This document shows, one piece after another, positions 1 to 5,433 of a stretch of 6,542 nt of DNA (positions are counted from its first letter, which is position 1; each line of letters starts with the position of its first letter). The position numbers were made by a program, and so were the translations under genes. The notes beneath the pieces are model-generated. The model had not been told where the DNA came from. It ran no database searches and worked only from the letters and a program-made list of their open reading frames with translations. The stretch lies in contig JAJFFA010000219.1 in NCBI GenBank assembly GCA_021776885.1, positions 1 to 6,542 of the forward strand, written 5' to 3'. Source of the stretch: Planctomycetota bacterium (GTDB lineage: Bacteria; Planctomycetota; UBA1135; GCA-002686595).

Positions 1-120
1 ATCAATTTCTATTCCCTCGCGTGCGGAACGCCCACCGGGGGCCGCCGCTTGGTACTGTGGGCCGTGCGCCTCGTGCGCCTCGGGGCCCGCCACCCGCTCC
101 CCGCGCCGGAGAGCGACTGA
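1..120 (+). CDS. Possible 3' end of an unrecognised upstream gene
   Basis: Reading frame 1 is open from the window edge to a TGA at 118-120, giving about 39 residues ending in PAPESD. Its codons show the pattern expected of a real gene in this GC-rich genome: G or C at about 90% of third positions, about 72% of first and about 59% of second. The TGA lies 15 bases before the fliN ATG, a normal operon spacing. The fragment is rich in Arg, Leu and Val and matches no family I can name. If real, it would be cotranscribed with fliN and might be another flagellar gene, but nothing in the residues shows that. All three forward frames are open here, as often happens at high GC, so confidence is low. 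Confidence 0.3.
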   Translation: MNFYSLACGTPTGGRRLVLWAVRLVRLGARHPLPAPESD

Positions 121-135
121 CGAATCGAGCCCGAG

Positions 136-498
136 ATGAGCGAAGAGACCATCGAGACCACAGCCGACGCACTCGAAGCATCGATCGACGAGGCCACGGA
201 CGCCATCCGCGTCCAGACCCAGGAGCTCGAGGAGCAGGACGGGGTCTCCGCAGGCGCGCCCCTCGGCCTCGAGAACCTGCTGGAGGTTCCGGTGCGCGTC
301 ACCGTGCGCATCGGCCAGACCCAGCTGACCCTCGCTCGCCTGGTCGAGCTGGGCCCGGGCTCCCTCGTGCGCCTGGACCGCGAAGCCCACGAGCCCGCCG
401 ACGTGCTGGTCAACGGCAGGGTCGTGGCCCGCGGCGAGGTCGTCACCATGGACGACGTCTACGGCGTGCGCATCACCCAGGTCGTGAAGGACGCCTAG
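136..498 (+). CDS. fliN: Flagellar motor switch protein FliN
   Basis: This encodes a 120-residue protein whose second half (about residues 47-116) is a SpoA/FliN domain. Visible family marks are LLEVPVRVTVRIG, the turn GPGSLVRLDREA, the core EPADVLVNGRVVARGEVV and the end DDVYGVRITQVV, which align closely with E. coli FliN. The N-terminal 40 residues are acidic and low in complexity, which is normal for FliN. In known systems FliN forms the C-ring on the cytoplasmic face of the flagellar base with FliM and FliG, and takes part in rotation switching and in docking the export ATPase. Length is near the usual 100-140 residues. The ATG at 136 is the first sensible start; no strong Shine-Dalgarno site precedes it. 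The next gene runs the opposite way, so any flagellar operon ends here. YscQ/HrcQ secretion proteins share the domain, but the size and motif match favour FliN. Confidence 0.93.
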   Translation: MSEETIETTADALEASIDEATDAIRVQTQELEEQDGVSAGAPLGLENLLEVPVRVTVRIGQTQLTLARLVELGPGSLVRLDREAHEPADVLVNGRVVARGEVVTMDDVYGVRITQVVKDA

Positions 499-518
499 CG
501 CGAGCAGCTAGCCGCGTC
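490..518. terminator. Bidirectional hairpin between convergent stops
   Basis: GACGCCTAGC (490-499) can pair with GCTAG (507-511) and GCGTC (514-518). This gives a 10-bp stem with a two-base CC bulge and a seven-base loop. It begins inside the last codons of fliN and ends one base before the stop codon of the opposing dehydrogenase gene, so it fills the whole gap between them. Neither side has a T tract, so it is not a canonical intrinsic terminator. Placement between converging genes makes a shared terminator or 3'-end protection structure the likeliest role. Confidence 0.5.
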
Positions 519-2090
519 TCACGGACAGAACGAAGCCGTCACGCCGTCGGTCAGGTTGAAGCCCGACCCGCCCGGCCCCATCGGGTCGCGGTACCAAAAC
601 TGGAAGCTCCAGGTCGAGCCCGGTGTGATCGACGTGGTCTGGGGCTGGTTGTAGTTCAGGTCGCGGTTGACGTTGCCACTGGCATCGGTCTGCGCGATGG
701 GCAGGATGCGGAAGGTCGAGCCACCGACGCAGCGGAAGCCGTCGCCGAAGGGCACCTCGATCGCGTTGGCGCCGTAGTAGAACAGCCCGCTGACGCCAGG
801 GCTGGCAGCGACGACGCGCAGCTGGAAGTTCGCAGCCGAGATGCTGGTCGAACCCGAAGCGGACAGGAGCGCCCCCGGGCCTACCGAGTTGGCGGCCGTC
901 TGGCAGTGGTTCTGCACCGAGGGTGTGCAATCGCTGACGATCCTGAAGACCTCACCGCTGAAGTGGTTGAGCACGTAGATCTCGCCCGCCGCGTCGCGGC
1001 CGAAGGCAGCCAGGCTGTTCCACTGGCCCATGCTCGGCGCGACACCCGTGTGCAACACCACGTCGGTGGCGACGCCGCCCACCTCGCGGAAGGTGCGGAT
1101 CTCCTCGGTGCACAGGTCCGTGAACATGTAGCGGCCGACCAGGTCCGGGATCGCGCTGCCACGGTAGATCACGCCGCCGATCACCGCACAGGCCGACGGG
1201 CCGTTGTCGTACTCGTAGATCGGGTCGGTGAAGGCGGGACTGCCGCACTGGCCGCAACCGCCGAAGCAACCCGTGCCCTCCTGGCAGTTCCAGCCGAAGT
1301 TCAGGCCGCCGACGCCACCGGGGATGAAGTTGACCTCTTCCTTGGTGCTCTGCCCGACGTCGCCGACGTAGATGTCGCCCGTCAGCGGGTCGACGCTCAT
1401 GCGGAAGGGGTTGCGGAAGCCGAGGGCCCAGATGTGGTCGAGGCCATTGGGATCGCCCACGAAGGGGTTGTCGACCGGCACGTGCGGGAAGGGCGCGTCC
1501 ACGTCGAAGCGCAGGATCTTGCCGCGCGGATCGAGCGGGTTCTGCGCGCGGCCGCTGGGGTCGCCGCCCCCGGCCTCGCCGTCGCCGATCGAGAAGTACA
1601 GCATCCCATCGGGACCGAACTCGAGGTCGCCCGCCTTGTGGCCGCTGGTGGTCTGGGGCAGGGGCCCCCAGATGACCTGCTCGCTGGCCACGTCGGCGCT
1701 GTTGGGGTCAGCGGCCGAGACCGTGAACTGGGACACGATCGAGTCCCCCTGGTTCATGCCGGTCGTGTAGGCGACGTAGAACAGGCCGTTGTTCAGGTAG
1801 TCGGGGTGGAAGGCCAGCCCCAGGAGCCCGCCCTCTCCGTCCTGGTCGACCATCGGGCCGATGTCGAGGAAGGTGCCCAGCAGGTTCCCGCCGGGGATCG
1901 AGAGGATCTTCACCTTGCCGGTCTTCTCGGTCGTGAAGAGGCGACCGAAGTCCCCCGGCGCGGAGGCGATGTCGGTCAGGCGCCCGAAGGGCTCGCCGAA
2001 GAACTCGGCCCGCAGGCTCTGGGCCGTCGCGGCGGTCGAGAGGAGAAATGGAAGCGAGCCGAAGGCCAGGAGCAGGGTCGTGGGGCGCAT
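519..2090 (-). CDS. Secreted PQQ-type glucose/sorbosone dehydrogenase family protein
   Basis: This is a 523-residue exported protein. Residues 1-23 form a signal peptide (basic start, hydrophobic core, ATA cleavage site). Residues about 28-386 are a six-bladed GSDH propeller: GEGGLLGLAFHPDY (85-98), GHKAGDLEFGPDG (150-162) followed by SIGDG, ALGFRNPFR (222-230), NFGWNCQEG (264-272), GGVIYRG (305-311) and EIYVLNHFSGEVFRI (370-384). H151 and R226 sit where soluble PQQ glucose dehydrogenase has its catalytic His and a PQQ-binding Arg. Cysteines at 269, 275, 279, 282, 301 and 327 suggest disulfides. Residues about 388-523 are a separate module (FYYG, VPFGDG, FWYRDP, FCP end) that I associate with secreted Planctomycetota proteins. 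The family oxidises sugars or alcohols with PQQ and calcium, but many members have no known substrate. The ATG at 2090 directly precedes the signal peptide. It lies 93 bases downstream of the oxidoreductase gene on the same strand. Confidence 0.93.
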   Translation of the reverse strand: MRPTTLLLAFGSLPFLLSTAATAQSLRAEFFGEPFGRLTDIASAPGDFGRLFTTEKTGKVKILSIPGGNLLGTFLDIGPMVDQDGEGGLLGLAFHPDYLNNGLFYVAYTTGMNQGDSIVSQFTVSAADPNSADVASEQVIWGPLPQTTSGHKAGDLEFGPDGMLYFSIGDGEAGGGDPSGRAQNPLDPRGKILRFDVDAPFPHVPVDNPFVGDPNGLDHIWALGFRNPFRMSVDPLTGDIYVGDVGQSTKEEVNFIPGGVGGLNFGWNCQEGTGCFGGCGQCGSPAFTDPIYEYDNGPSACAVIGGVIYRGSAIPDLVGRYMFTDLCTEEIRTFREVGGVATDVVLHTGVAPSMGQWNSLAAFGRDAAGEIYVLNHFSGEVFRIVSDCTPSVQNHCQTAANSVGPGALLSASGSTSISAANFQLRVVAASPGVSGLFYYGANAIEVPFGDGFRCVGGSTFRILPIAQTDASGNVNRDLNYNQPQTTSITPGSTWSFQFWYRDPMGPGGSGFNLTDGVTASFCP

Positions 2091-2159
2091 GGTGTCTGCT
2101 GGGCGAAAGAGAGTCCGGGGTGACCCACCAGCCTAGCACCGATCCGCTGTCTCCGGGGT

Positions 2160-2189
2160 CCGTCAGGCAGCCACCCGGGCCCGTCAGGC
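2160..2189. repeat. Nine-base direct repeat at the oxidoreductase stop
   Basis: CCGTCAGGC occurs at 2160-2168 and again at 2181-2189. The second copy contains the stop codon of the minus-strand oxidoreductase gene (2184-2186). Read on the minus strand, the copies are 21 bases apart, so the second TGA is in frame seven codons after the first. This looks like a small tandem duplication giving a back-up stop. Confidence 0.5.
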
Positions 2190-3431
2190 CTTCTGGAAGC
2201 GACCCAGCGAGAAGAACTCGGGGTCGAAGGCGCTGACCGGCTCGCCCAGGAGCATCTGCGCCATGCCCTCGCCGATCGACGGCGCGAGCTGGAAGTCGTT
2301 GCCGGTGAAGCCCGTGGCGACGTAGAGGCCCTCGATCTCGGGGATCCTGCCGACGATCGGACGGTTGTCCGGCGTCAGGGTGATGCGACCCCCCAGGGAG
2401 CCCACGTCGTCGCGGTCCCCGTAGGCCGGGAAGCGGCGCACGATCGACTCGCGGGCCCAGGCCTTGAAGTCCTCCGCCACGTCGCCGATCGGCGCACTGG
2501 CGTCCGAGACCTCCTCGAACTGATCGAAGCCCGTGCGCCCCAGGCGAGTGCGCATCTCCGCCGGCTCGCAGCGGGCCGAGAGGCCCTGCTCGATGTCGAT
2601 CAGCACCGGGTGGGCCACCGGCAGGCGATCGAGGGGGTCGGGGATGAACTGGGTCTCGAACTCGGCCGACGACGGGTCGCCCGGCTCGGTTCCATCGTCC
2701 TCGTCCAGGGCCCGGATCGGGCTGGGCATCTGCAGGAAGTGCTGCTGGGTGCGAACGACGCGCAGGGGCAGCTCGATCCCGAAGGGCTTGACGATCGACG
2801 GGGTCCAGGTGCCCGTGGCCAGGACCACGATCGGCGCCTCGAAGGTACCGGCGCTGGTCTCGACTCCCACGGCGCGCCCCTTCTCGACCAGGATCGTGGG
2901 GTTCTTGACGCCGATGCGCGTCACGGCGCCACGGTCGCGGGCCAGGGTCGCGAAGGACTCGATGGTGCGTACGGGGTCGACGAAGCCCCCGTCCGGCTCG
3001 TAGGCGCCCACGGTTCCGTCGGCGACCTCGATCCCCGGGACCATGCTGCGGATCTCTTCCGCCATGACCTTGTGCACGACGATGCCCACCTCGCGCTGCA
3101 TGGCCATCTCGGCCTCGAGGCGCTCGAGGGCGGCCGGATTGGCCGAGTTGGCGAAGGTCAGGACCCCGATGGGGCGGTAGCCCACGGAGCGCCCGGTCGA
3201 GCGCTCGAGCCCGGCGTAGACCTTCAGGGCGTCCCGGGCCATGCCGGCCATCTGCCGGTCGCGGTAGCCCTGGTGGACGATCGCGGGCGAACGCCCCGAG
3301 GACCCGGCCCCGAGCCGCTCCTTCTCAATAAGGATGACGGGCTCGCGCAGGGGGTCGCAGCGAGTGGCGGCGTGGAGGGCGATGCAGGTGCCCATGGCGC
3401 CACCGCCGACGATGAGGATCTTGGCTTTCAA
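2184..3431 (-). CDS. FAD-dependent oxidoreductase, DAO / sarcosine oxidase beta type
   Basis: This encodes a 415-residue cytoplasmic flavoprotein. The N-terminal Rossmann fold is clear: GGGAMG (9-14) as GxGxxG, with E36 closing the second strand to bind the FAD ribose. It is followed by GAGSSGRSPAIVHQGY (41-56), a family hallmark. A second FAD contact is VLATGTWTP (203-211). The C-terminal FAD site reads LTPDNRPIVG (352-361) and GLYVATGFTGNDFQLAPSIGE (368-388). The family oxidises C-N bonds of amines or amino acids such as sarcosine, dimethylglycine or D-amino acids; the substrate cannot be read from sequence. Residues about 241-270 form an acidic, probably flexible insert. The start is TTG at 3431-3429: an in-frame TAG lies three codons upstream, and the next ATG (codon 13) falls inside the FAD motif. 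No clear Shine-Dalgarno site precedes it. It is divergent from ispG. Confidence 0.93.
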   Translation of the reverse strand: MKAKILIVGGGAMGTCIALHAATRCDPLREPVILIEKERLGAGSSGRSPAIVHQGYRDRQMAGMARDALKVYAGLERSTGRSVGYRPIGVLTFANSANPAALERLEAEMAMQREVGIVVHKVMAEEIRSMVPGIEVADGTVGAYEPDGGFVDPVRTIESFATLARDRGAVTRIGVKNPTILVEKGRAVGVETSAGTFEAPIVVLATGTWTPSIVKPFGIELPLRVVRTQQHFLQMPSPIRALDEDDGTEPGDPSSAEFETQFIPDPLDRLPVAHPVLIDIEQGLSARCEPAEMRTRLGRTGFDQFEEVSDASAPIGDVAEDFKAWARESIVRRFPAYGDRDDVGSLGGRITLTPDNRPIVGRIPEIEGLYVATGFTGNDFQLAPSIGEGMAQMLLGEPVSAFDPEFFSLGRFQKA

Positions 3432-3471
3432 GCGAGTCTAGACGTGTTTCGGAGCAGGTTCCCGGCTGACC

Positions 3472-3477
3472 ATTGTA
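3472..3477 (-). promoter_or_regulatory. Possible -10 element for the oxidoreductase gene
   Basis: The minus strand reads TACAAT here, one mismatch from the sigma-70 -10 consensus, 40 bases before the TTG start and in otherwise very GC-rich DNA. No good -35 hexamer stands 16-18 bases upstream; the region there is G-rich. Position and AT content support a promoter, but the evidence is a single hexamer. Confidence 0.3.
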
Positions 3478-3574
3478 GCCTCTGGCCCCCCTCGGACCCT
3501 ACGGCTTCGCTTCTGTCCTGCGGCCGGACTACGCCAGCCTTACCGCCCGTGGCGGCGTGATAAGGGTCCTTTGA

Positions 3575-3625
3575 GCAGTAAATAGAACCAGCCCCGACCC
3601 GGGGCGCGGTCCGGGAGGGGGCTGG
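3575..3625 (-). terminator. Strong hairpin with U-rich tail on the minus strand
   Basis: CCAGCCCC (3588-3595) pairs perfectly with GGGGCTGG (3618-3625), and inside it CCCGG (3598-3602) pairs with CCGGG (3611-3615). This gives 13 pairs with a 2x2 internal loop and an eight-base terminal loop. On the minus strand the stem is followed directly by TTCTATTTACT, a moderately T-rich tail as in intrinsic terminators. In that direction it would stop antisense transcription from ispG before it enters the oxidoreductase gene. On the plus strand there is no T tract, so there it would be only a leader hairpin. Confidence 0.45.
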
Positions 3626-3731
3626 CACAGACGGCGAACCGCCTGCAAGGAAAGAGGGCGCCGGTTGGCCTGAGTTCTAGGCAAGAGGGGATTCGCCATG
3701 TCGAACCCGAGCCGGCTGGCTCCCTTTGGTC

Positions 3732-3789
3732 TTTCCAACGAGGGCATCCGAGGAAGCGTTGGAAATGGGGGCGATCCCTCGTCTTTTTT
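3732..3789 (+). terminator. Putative attenuator: two exclusive hairpins then T6
   Basis: TTTCCAACG (3732-3740) pairs perfectly over nine bases with CGTTGGAAA (3757-3765). Overlapping it, ACGAGGG (3738-3744) pairs perfectly over seven bases with CCCTCGT (3776-3782), followed by C and six T (3784-3789). The two stems share bases 3738-3740, so both cannot form fully together. The second has the layout of an intrinsic terminator, though its 31-base loop is long. The tract lies 58 bases before ATG 3848 and 91 before ATG 3881 of ispG, where a terminator would act as a conditional stop. No ligand or protein can be named. Confidence 0.45.
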
Positions 3790-3880
3790 CCACAGCGAGC
3801 CCACAGAGTTCCGGCGGCGTGGCCCACCGGGTAGCGCTGCGAATACCATGCAGCGCTTCTCCCCTGCATCCCCGACCCGC

Positions 3881-5038
3881 ATGGAAACACCCTCTCCCGC
3901 CTCCCCTGCCCCCACCCGGCGCTCACGCACGATCCGCATCGGGGACCTGGCCCTGGGCGGCTCCGCGCCGATCGCCGTCCAGAGCATGGCGGCGACCCGC
4001 ACCCAGGACAGGGAGGCGACCCTGCGCCAGGTGCACCTGCTCGAGGAGGCCGGGGCGGATCTGGTGCGCATCGCAATCGACGGAGCCGCGGACGTGGAGG
4101 CCCTGGCCTGGATCCGGCAGAACAGCAAGGCCCGGCTCTCGGTCGACCTGCAGGAGAACTACCGCCTGGCCCTGCCGGTGGCGCCCTACGTCGACAAGAT
4201 CCGCTACAACCCCGGCCACCTGCACCACCACGAGAAGGACCGTCCGGTGGCGGACAAGGTGGCCTGGATCGCCCAGGTCGCCCGCGACCACGACTGCGCG
4301 GTCCGCATCGGGGTCAACGCGGGCTCGATCGCTCCCCATTACAAGGAGCGCTTCCCTGGGGACGACGTCGGGGCGATCGTGTCCTGCGCCGCCGACCACT
4401 GCGAACTGCTCGACGACACGGGCTTCGAGAACTACCTGGTCTCGATCAAGGACTCCGATCCGCGCCTGGTGATCGAGGCCAACGAGCGCTTCGCCGAGCT
4501 GCGCCCGGACGTCCCCCTGCACCTGGGGGTGACCGAGGCCGGCATGCCGCCCGATGGGGTGATCAAGACGCGCATCGCCTTCGAGCAGCTGATCGCGCGG
4601 GGCATCGGCGACACGATCCGCGTCTCCCTGACCGTGCCCTTCGACGACAAGGGGCTCGAGATCGAGGTCGGGCGCCAGATCCTGGCCGACATCGCCGCGG
4701 GCCGCTTCCGCTCGGTGCCCCCGAACTTCTTCGACGGGCTGAACATCATCGCCTGCCCCTCGTGCTCGCGGGTCGAGAACGAGCGCTTCATCGAGCTCGC
4801 CGCCGACGTCAAGCGCGAGACCGAGTGGGCCGCCGAGCACGACATCACCATCGCCGTGATGGGCTGCCGCGTGAACGGGCCGGGCGAGACGGACGACGCG
4901 GACCTGGGCCTGTGGTGCGGTCCGACCACCGTGAACCTGAAGCAGGGCACCCGGAGTCTCGGCAGCTTCGGCTACGACCAGATCCTGCCGCGCCTGCGCG
5001 CGGAGCTCGAGACCTTGATCGCGGAGAAGAGCACCTGA
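3881..5038 (+). CDS. ispG: 4-hydroxy-3-methylbut-2-enyl diphosphate synthase IspG
   Basis: IspG (GcpE) converts methylerythritol cyclodiphosphate to HMBPP, the next-to-last step of the MEP isoprenoid pathway. From ATG 3881 it is 385 residues, close to the compact bacterial form. The TIM-barrel part contains GGSAPIAVQSM (26-36), GADLVRIAI (58-66), IRYNPGH (107-113), RIGVNAGS (142-149), LHLGVTEAG (213-221) and GDTIRVSLT (243-251). The 4Fe-4S part has C292 and C295 in ACPSCSR, C329 in MGCRVNGPGE, and the catalytic E336. All expected ligands are present. The start is uncertain. An in-frame ATG at 3848 adds 11 residues, and one at 3698 with a good SD adds 61. However, codons between 3698 and 3848 have only about 64% G/C at third positions, against nearly all in the enzyme, and E. 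coli IspG begins only a few residues before the RR-S-R-I motif. A small membrane-protein gene overlaps its stop. Confidence 0.96.
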   Translation: METPSPASPAPTRRSRTIRIGDLALGGSAPIAVQSMAATRTQDREATLRQVHLLEEAGADLVRIAIDGAADVEALAWIRQNSKARLSVDLQENYRLALPVAPYVDKIRYNPGHLHHHEKDRPVADKVAWIAQVARDHDCAVRIGVNAGSIAPHYKERFPGDDVGAIVSCAADHCELLDDTGFENYLVSIKDSDPRLVIEANERFAELRPDVPLHLGVTEAGMPPDGVIKTRIAFEQLIARGIGDTIRVSLTVPFDDKGLEIEVGRQILADIAAGRFRSVPPNFFDGLNIIACPSCSRVENERFIELAADVKRETEWAAEHDITIAVMGCRVNGPGETDDADLGLWCGPTTVNLKQGTRSLGSFGYDQILPRLRAELETLIAEKST

Positions 5039-5310
5039 CCCTCCCCGCCCGTGGGCTGGCCGCGGCCGCCCTGCGCCAGGCCCGGCGACTGGTGATCCTG
5101 GTCCTGGGCGGCACCGTCGTGCTGCTGGGCGTGGCCCTGGTCGCCACCCCCGGCCCGGGACTGCTGGTCATGCTGGCAGGACTCGGCCTCCTGGGCATCG
5201 AGTTCGCCTGGGCGCGCCGGCTCCTGGAGCGGGCTCGTTCCGCGGTTCGGCGCAGGCGACGTGGCCCCCCCCCGGAAGACGGGGACGGAGAGCCCGGAGC
5301 CACTATTTAA
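5035..5310 (+). CDS. Small PGPGW-type two-helix membrane protein, probable CTG start
   Basis: This frame gives a 91-residue protein from CTG 5035. A basic stretch (R14, R17, R18) leads into a first helix (about 19-37, VILVLGGTVVLLGVALV). Then comes the hallmark turn TPGPG (38-42), a second helix (about 43-57), EFAWARR (56-62), and a very basic and then acidic tail. This is the pattern of the PGPGW putative transmembrane family (PF09656), of unknown function; here the W after PGPG is L. No ATG precedes the domain. CTG overlaps the ispG stop as CTGA and sits five bases after GGAGAAG (5023-5029), so translation is probably coupled to ispG. Alternatives are GTG 5092, which would cut off the basic lead and start of the first helix, and GTGs inside ispG near 4912. 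Nine C in a row (5265-5273) encode the tail prolines. A weak inverted repeat, GGCTG/CAGCC (5318-5329), follows the stop. Confidence 0.72.
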   Translation: MTLPARGLAAAALRQARRLVILVLGGTVVLLGVALVATPGPGLLVMLAGLGLLGIEFAWARRLLERARSAVRRRRRGPPPEDGDGEPGATI

Positions 5311-5433
5311 CGGGGAAGGCTGCACAGCCCGGGCCGCTTGCGGGATTCGAAGGCGGGGCAGGGTTCGGAGGACGTTCCAGCGAGCGCCACCCGCCCGCCC
5401 CTCCCGTCGTCCCAGCGCCCGAACGTCGCCTCC

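Larger units (their letters stand above)
3541..3847 (+). promoter_or_regulatory. Candidate structured 5' leader of ispG
   Basis: This stretch has no convincing gene and is dense in inverted repeats. In order: CCGCC/GGCGG (3543-3547 with 3551-3555), the strong GC hairpin at 3588-3625, GGCG/CGCC (3633-3636 with 3640-3643), and GCCGGTT/AGCCGGC (3660-3666 with 3710-3716), which encloses an SD-like AGAGGGGA and an ATG. Inside that last helix is GCCT/AGGC (3668-3671 with 3679-3682). It ends with the alternative hairpins and T tract at 3732-3789. The order (structured body, alternative stems, U tract, then the enzyme gene) resembles a riboswitch or attenuator leader. I compared it by eye with the TPP, cobalamin, glycine, SAM, c-di-GMP and fluoride consensus cores and saw no match. 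It could instead be an independent small RNA ending at the T tract. The extent is approximate. Confidence 0.4.

Noticed and set aside
21..2123. A 700-codon open frame on the plus strand across fliN and the dehydrogenase gene
   Set aside because: It is a GC-driven shadow: the product is repetitive Arg/Ala/Val/Asp sequence with no motif, and it lies over two genes with clear domains.
3576..3587. AT-rich AGTAAATAGAAC as a plus-strand -10 promoter
   Set aside because: No -35 element at a proper distance; the same bases are better explained as the T-rich tail of the minus-strand hairpin.
3428..3628. A 66-codon minus-strand frame whose TGA overlaps the oxidoreductase TTG (TTGA)
   Set aside because: The overlap looks like coupling, but third-position G/C is only about 71%, there is no recognisable motif, and the frame begins inside the strong hairpin. 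A leader peptide is not excluded.
3488..3754. Long-range pairing of CCTCGGA near 3490 with TCCGAGG (3747-3753) as an antiterminator
   Set aside because: Seven bases over about 260 bases is easily chance in GC-rich DNA.
3698..3847. Coding N-terminal extension of IspG
   Set aside because: Codon use differs sharply from the enzyme, IspG needs no such extension, and the stretch contains exclusive hairpins with a T tract. I start the gene at 3881 while noting the alternatives.
3529..4128. A 199-codon minus-strand frame over the leader and the 5' end of ispG
   Set aside because: It is antisense to conserved ispG coding sequence, has composition typical of a shadow frame, and shows no domain.
5318..5329. 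GGCTG/CAGCC inverted repeat after the PGPGW gene as a terminator
   Set aside because: The stem is only four or five pairs with a very short loop and no T tract.
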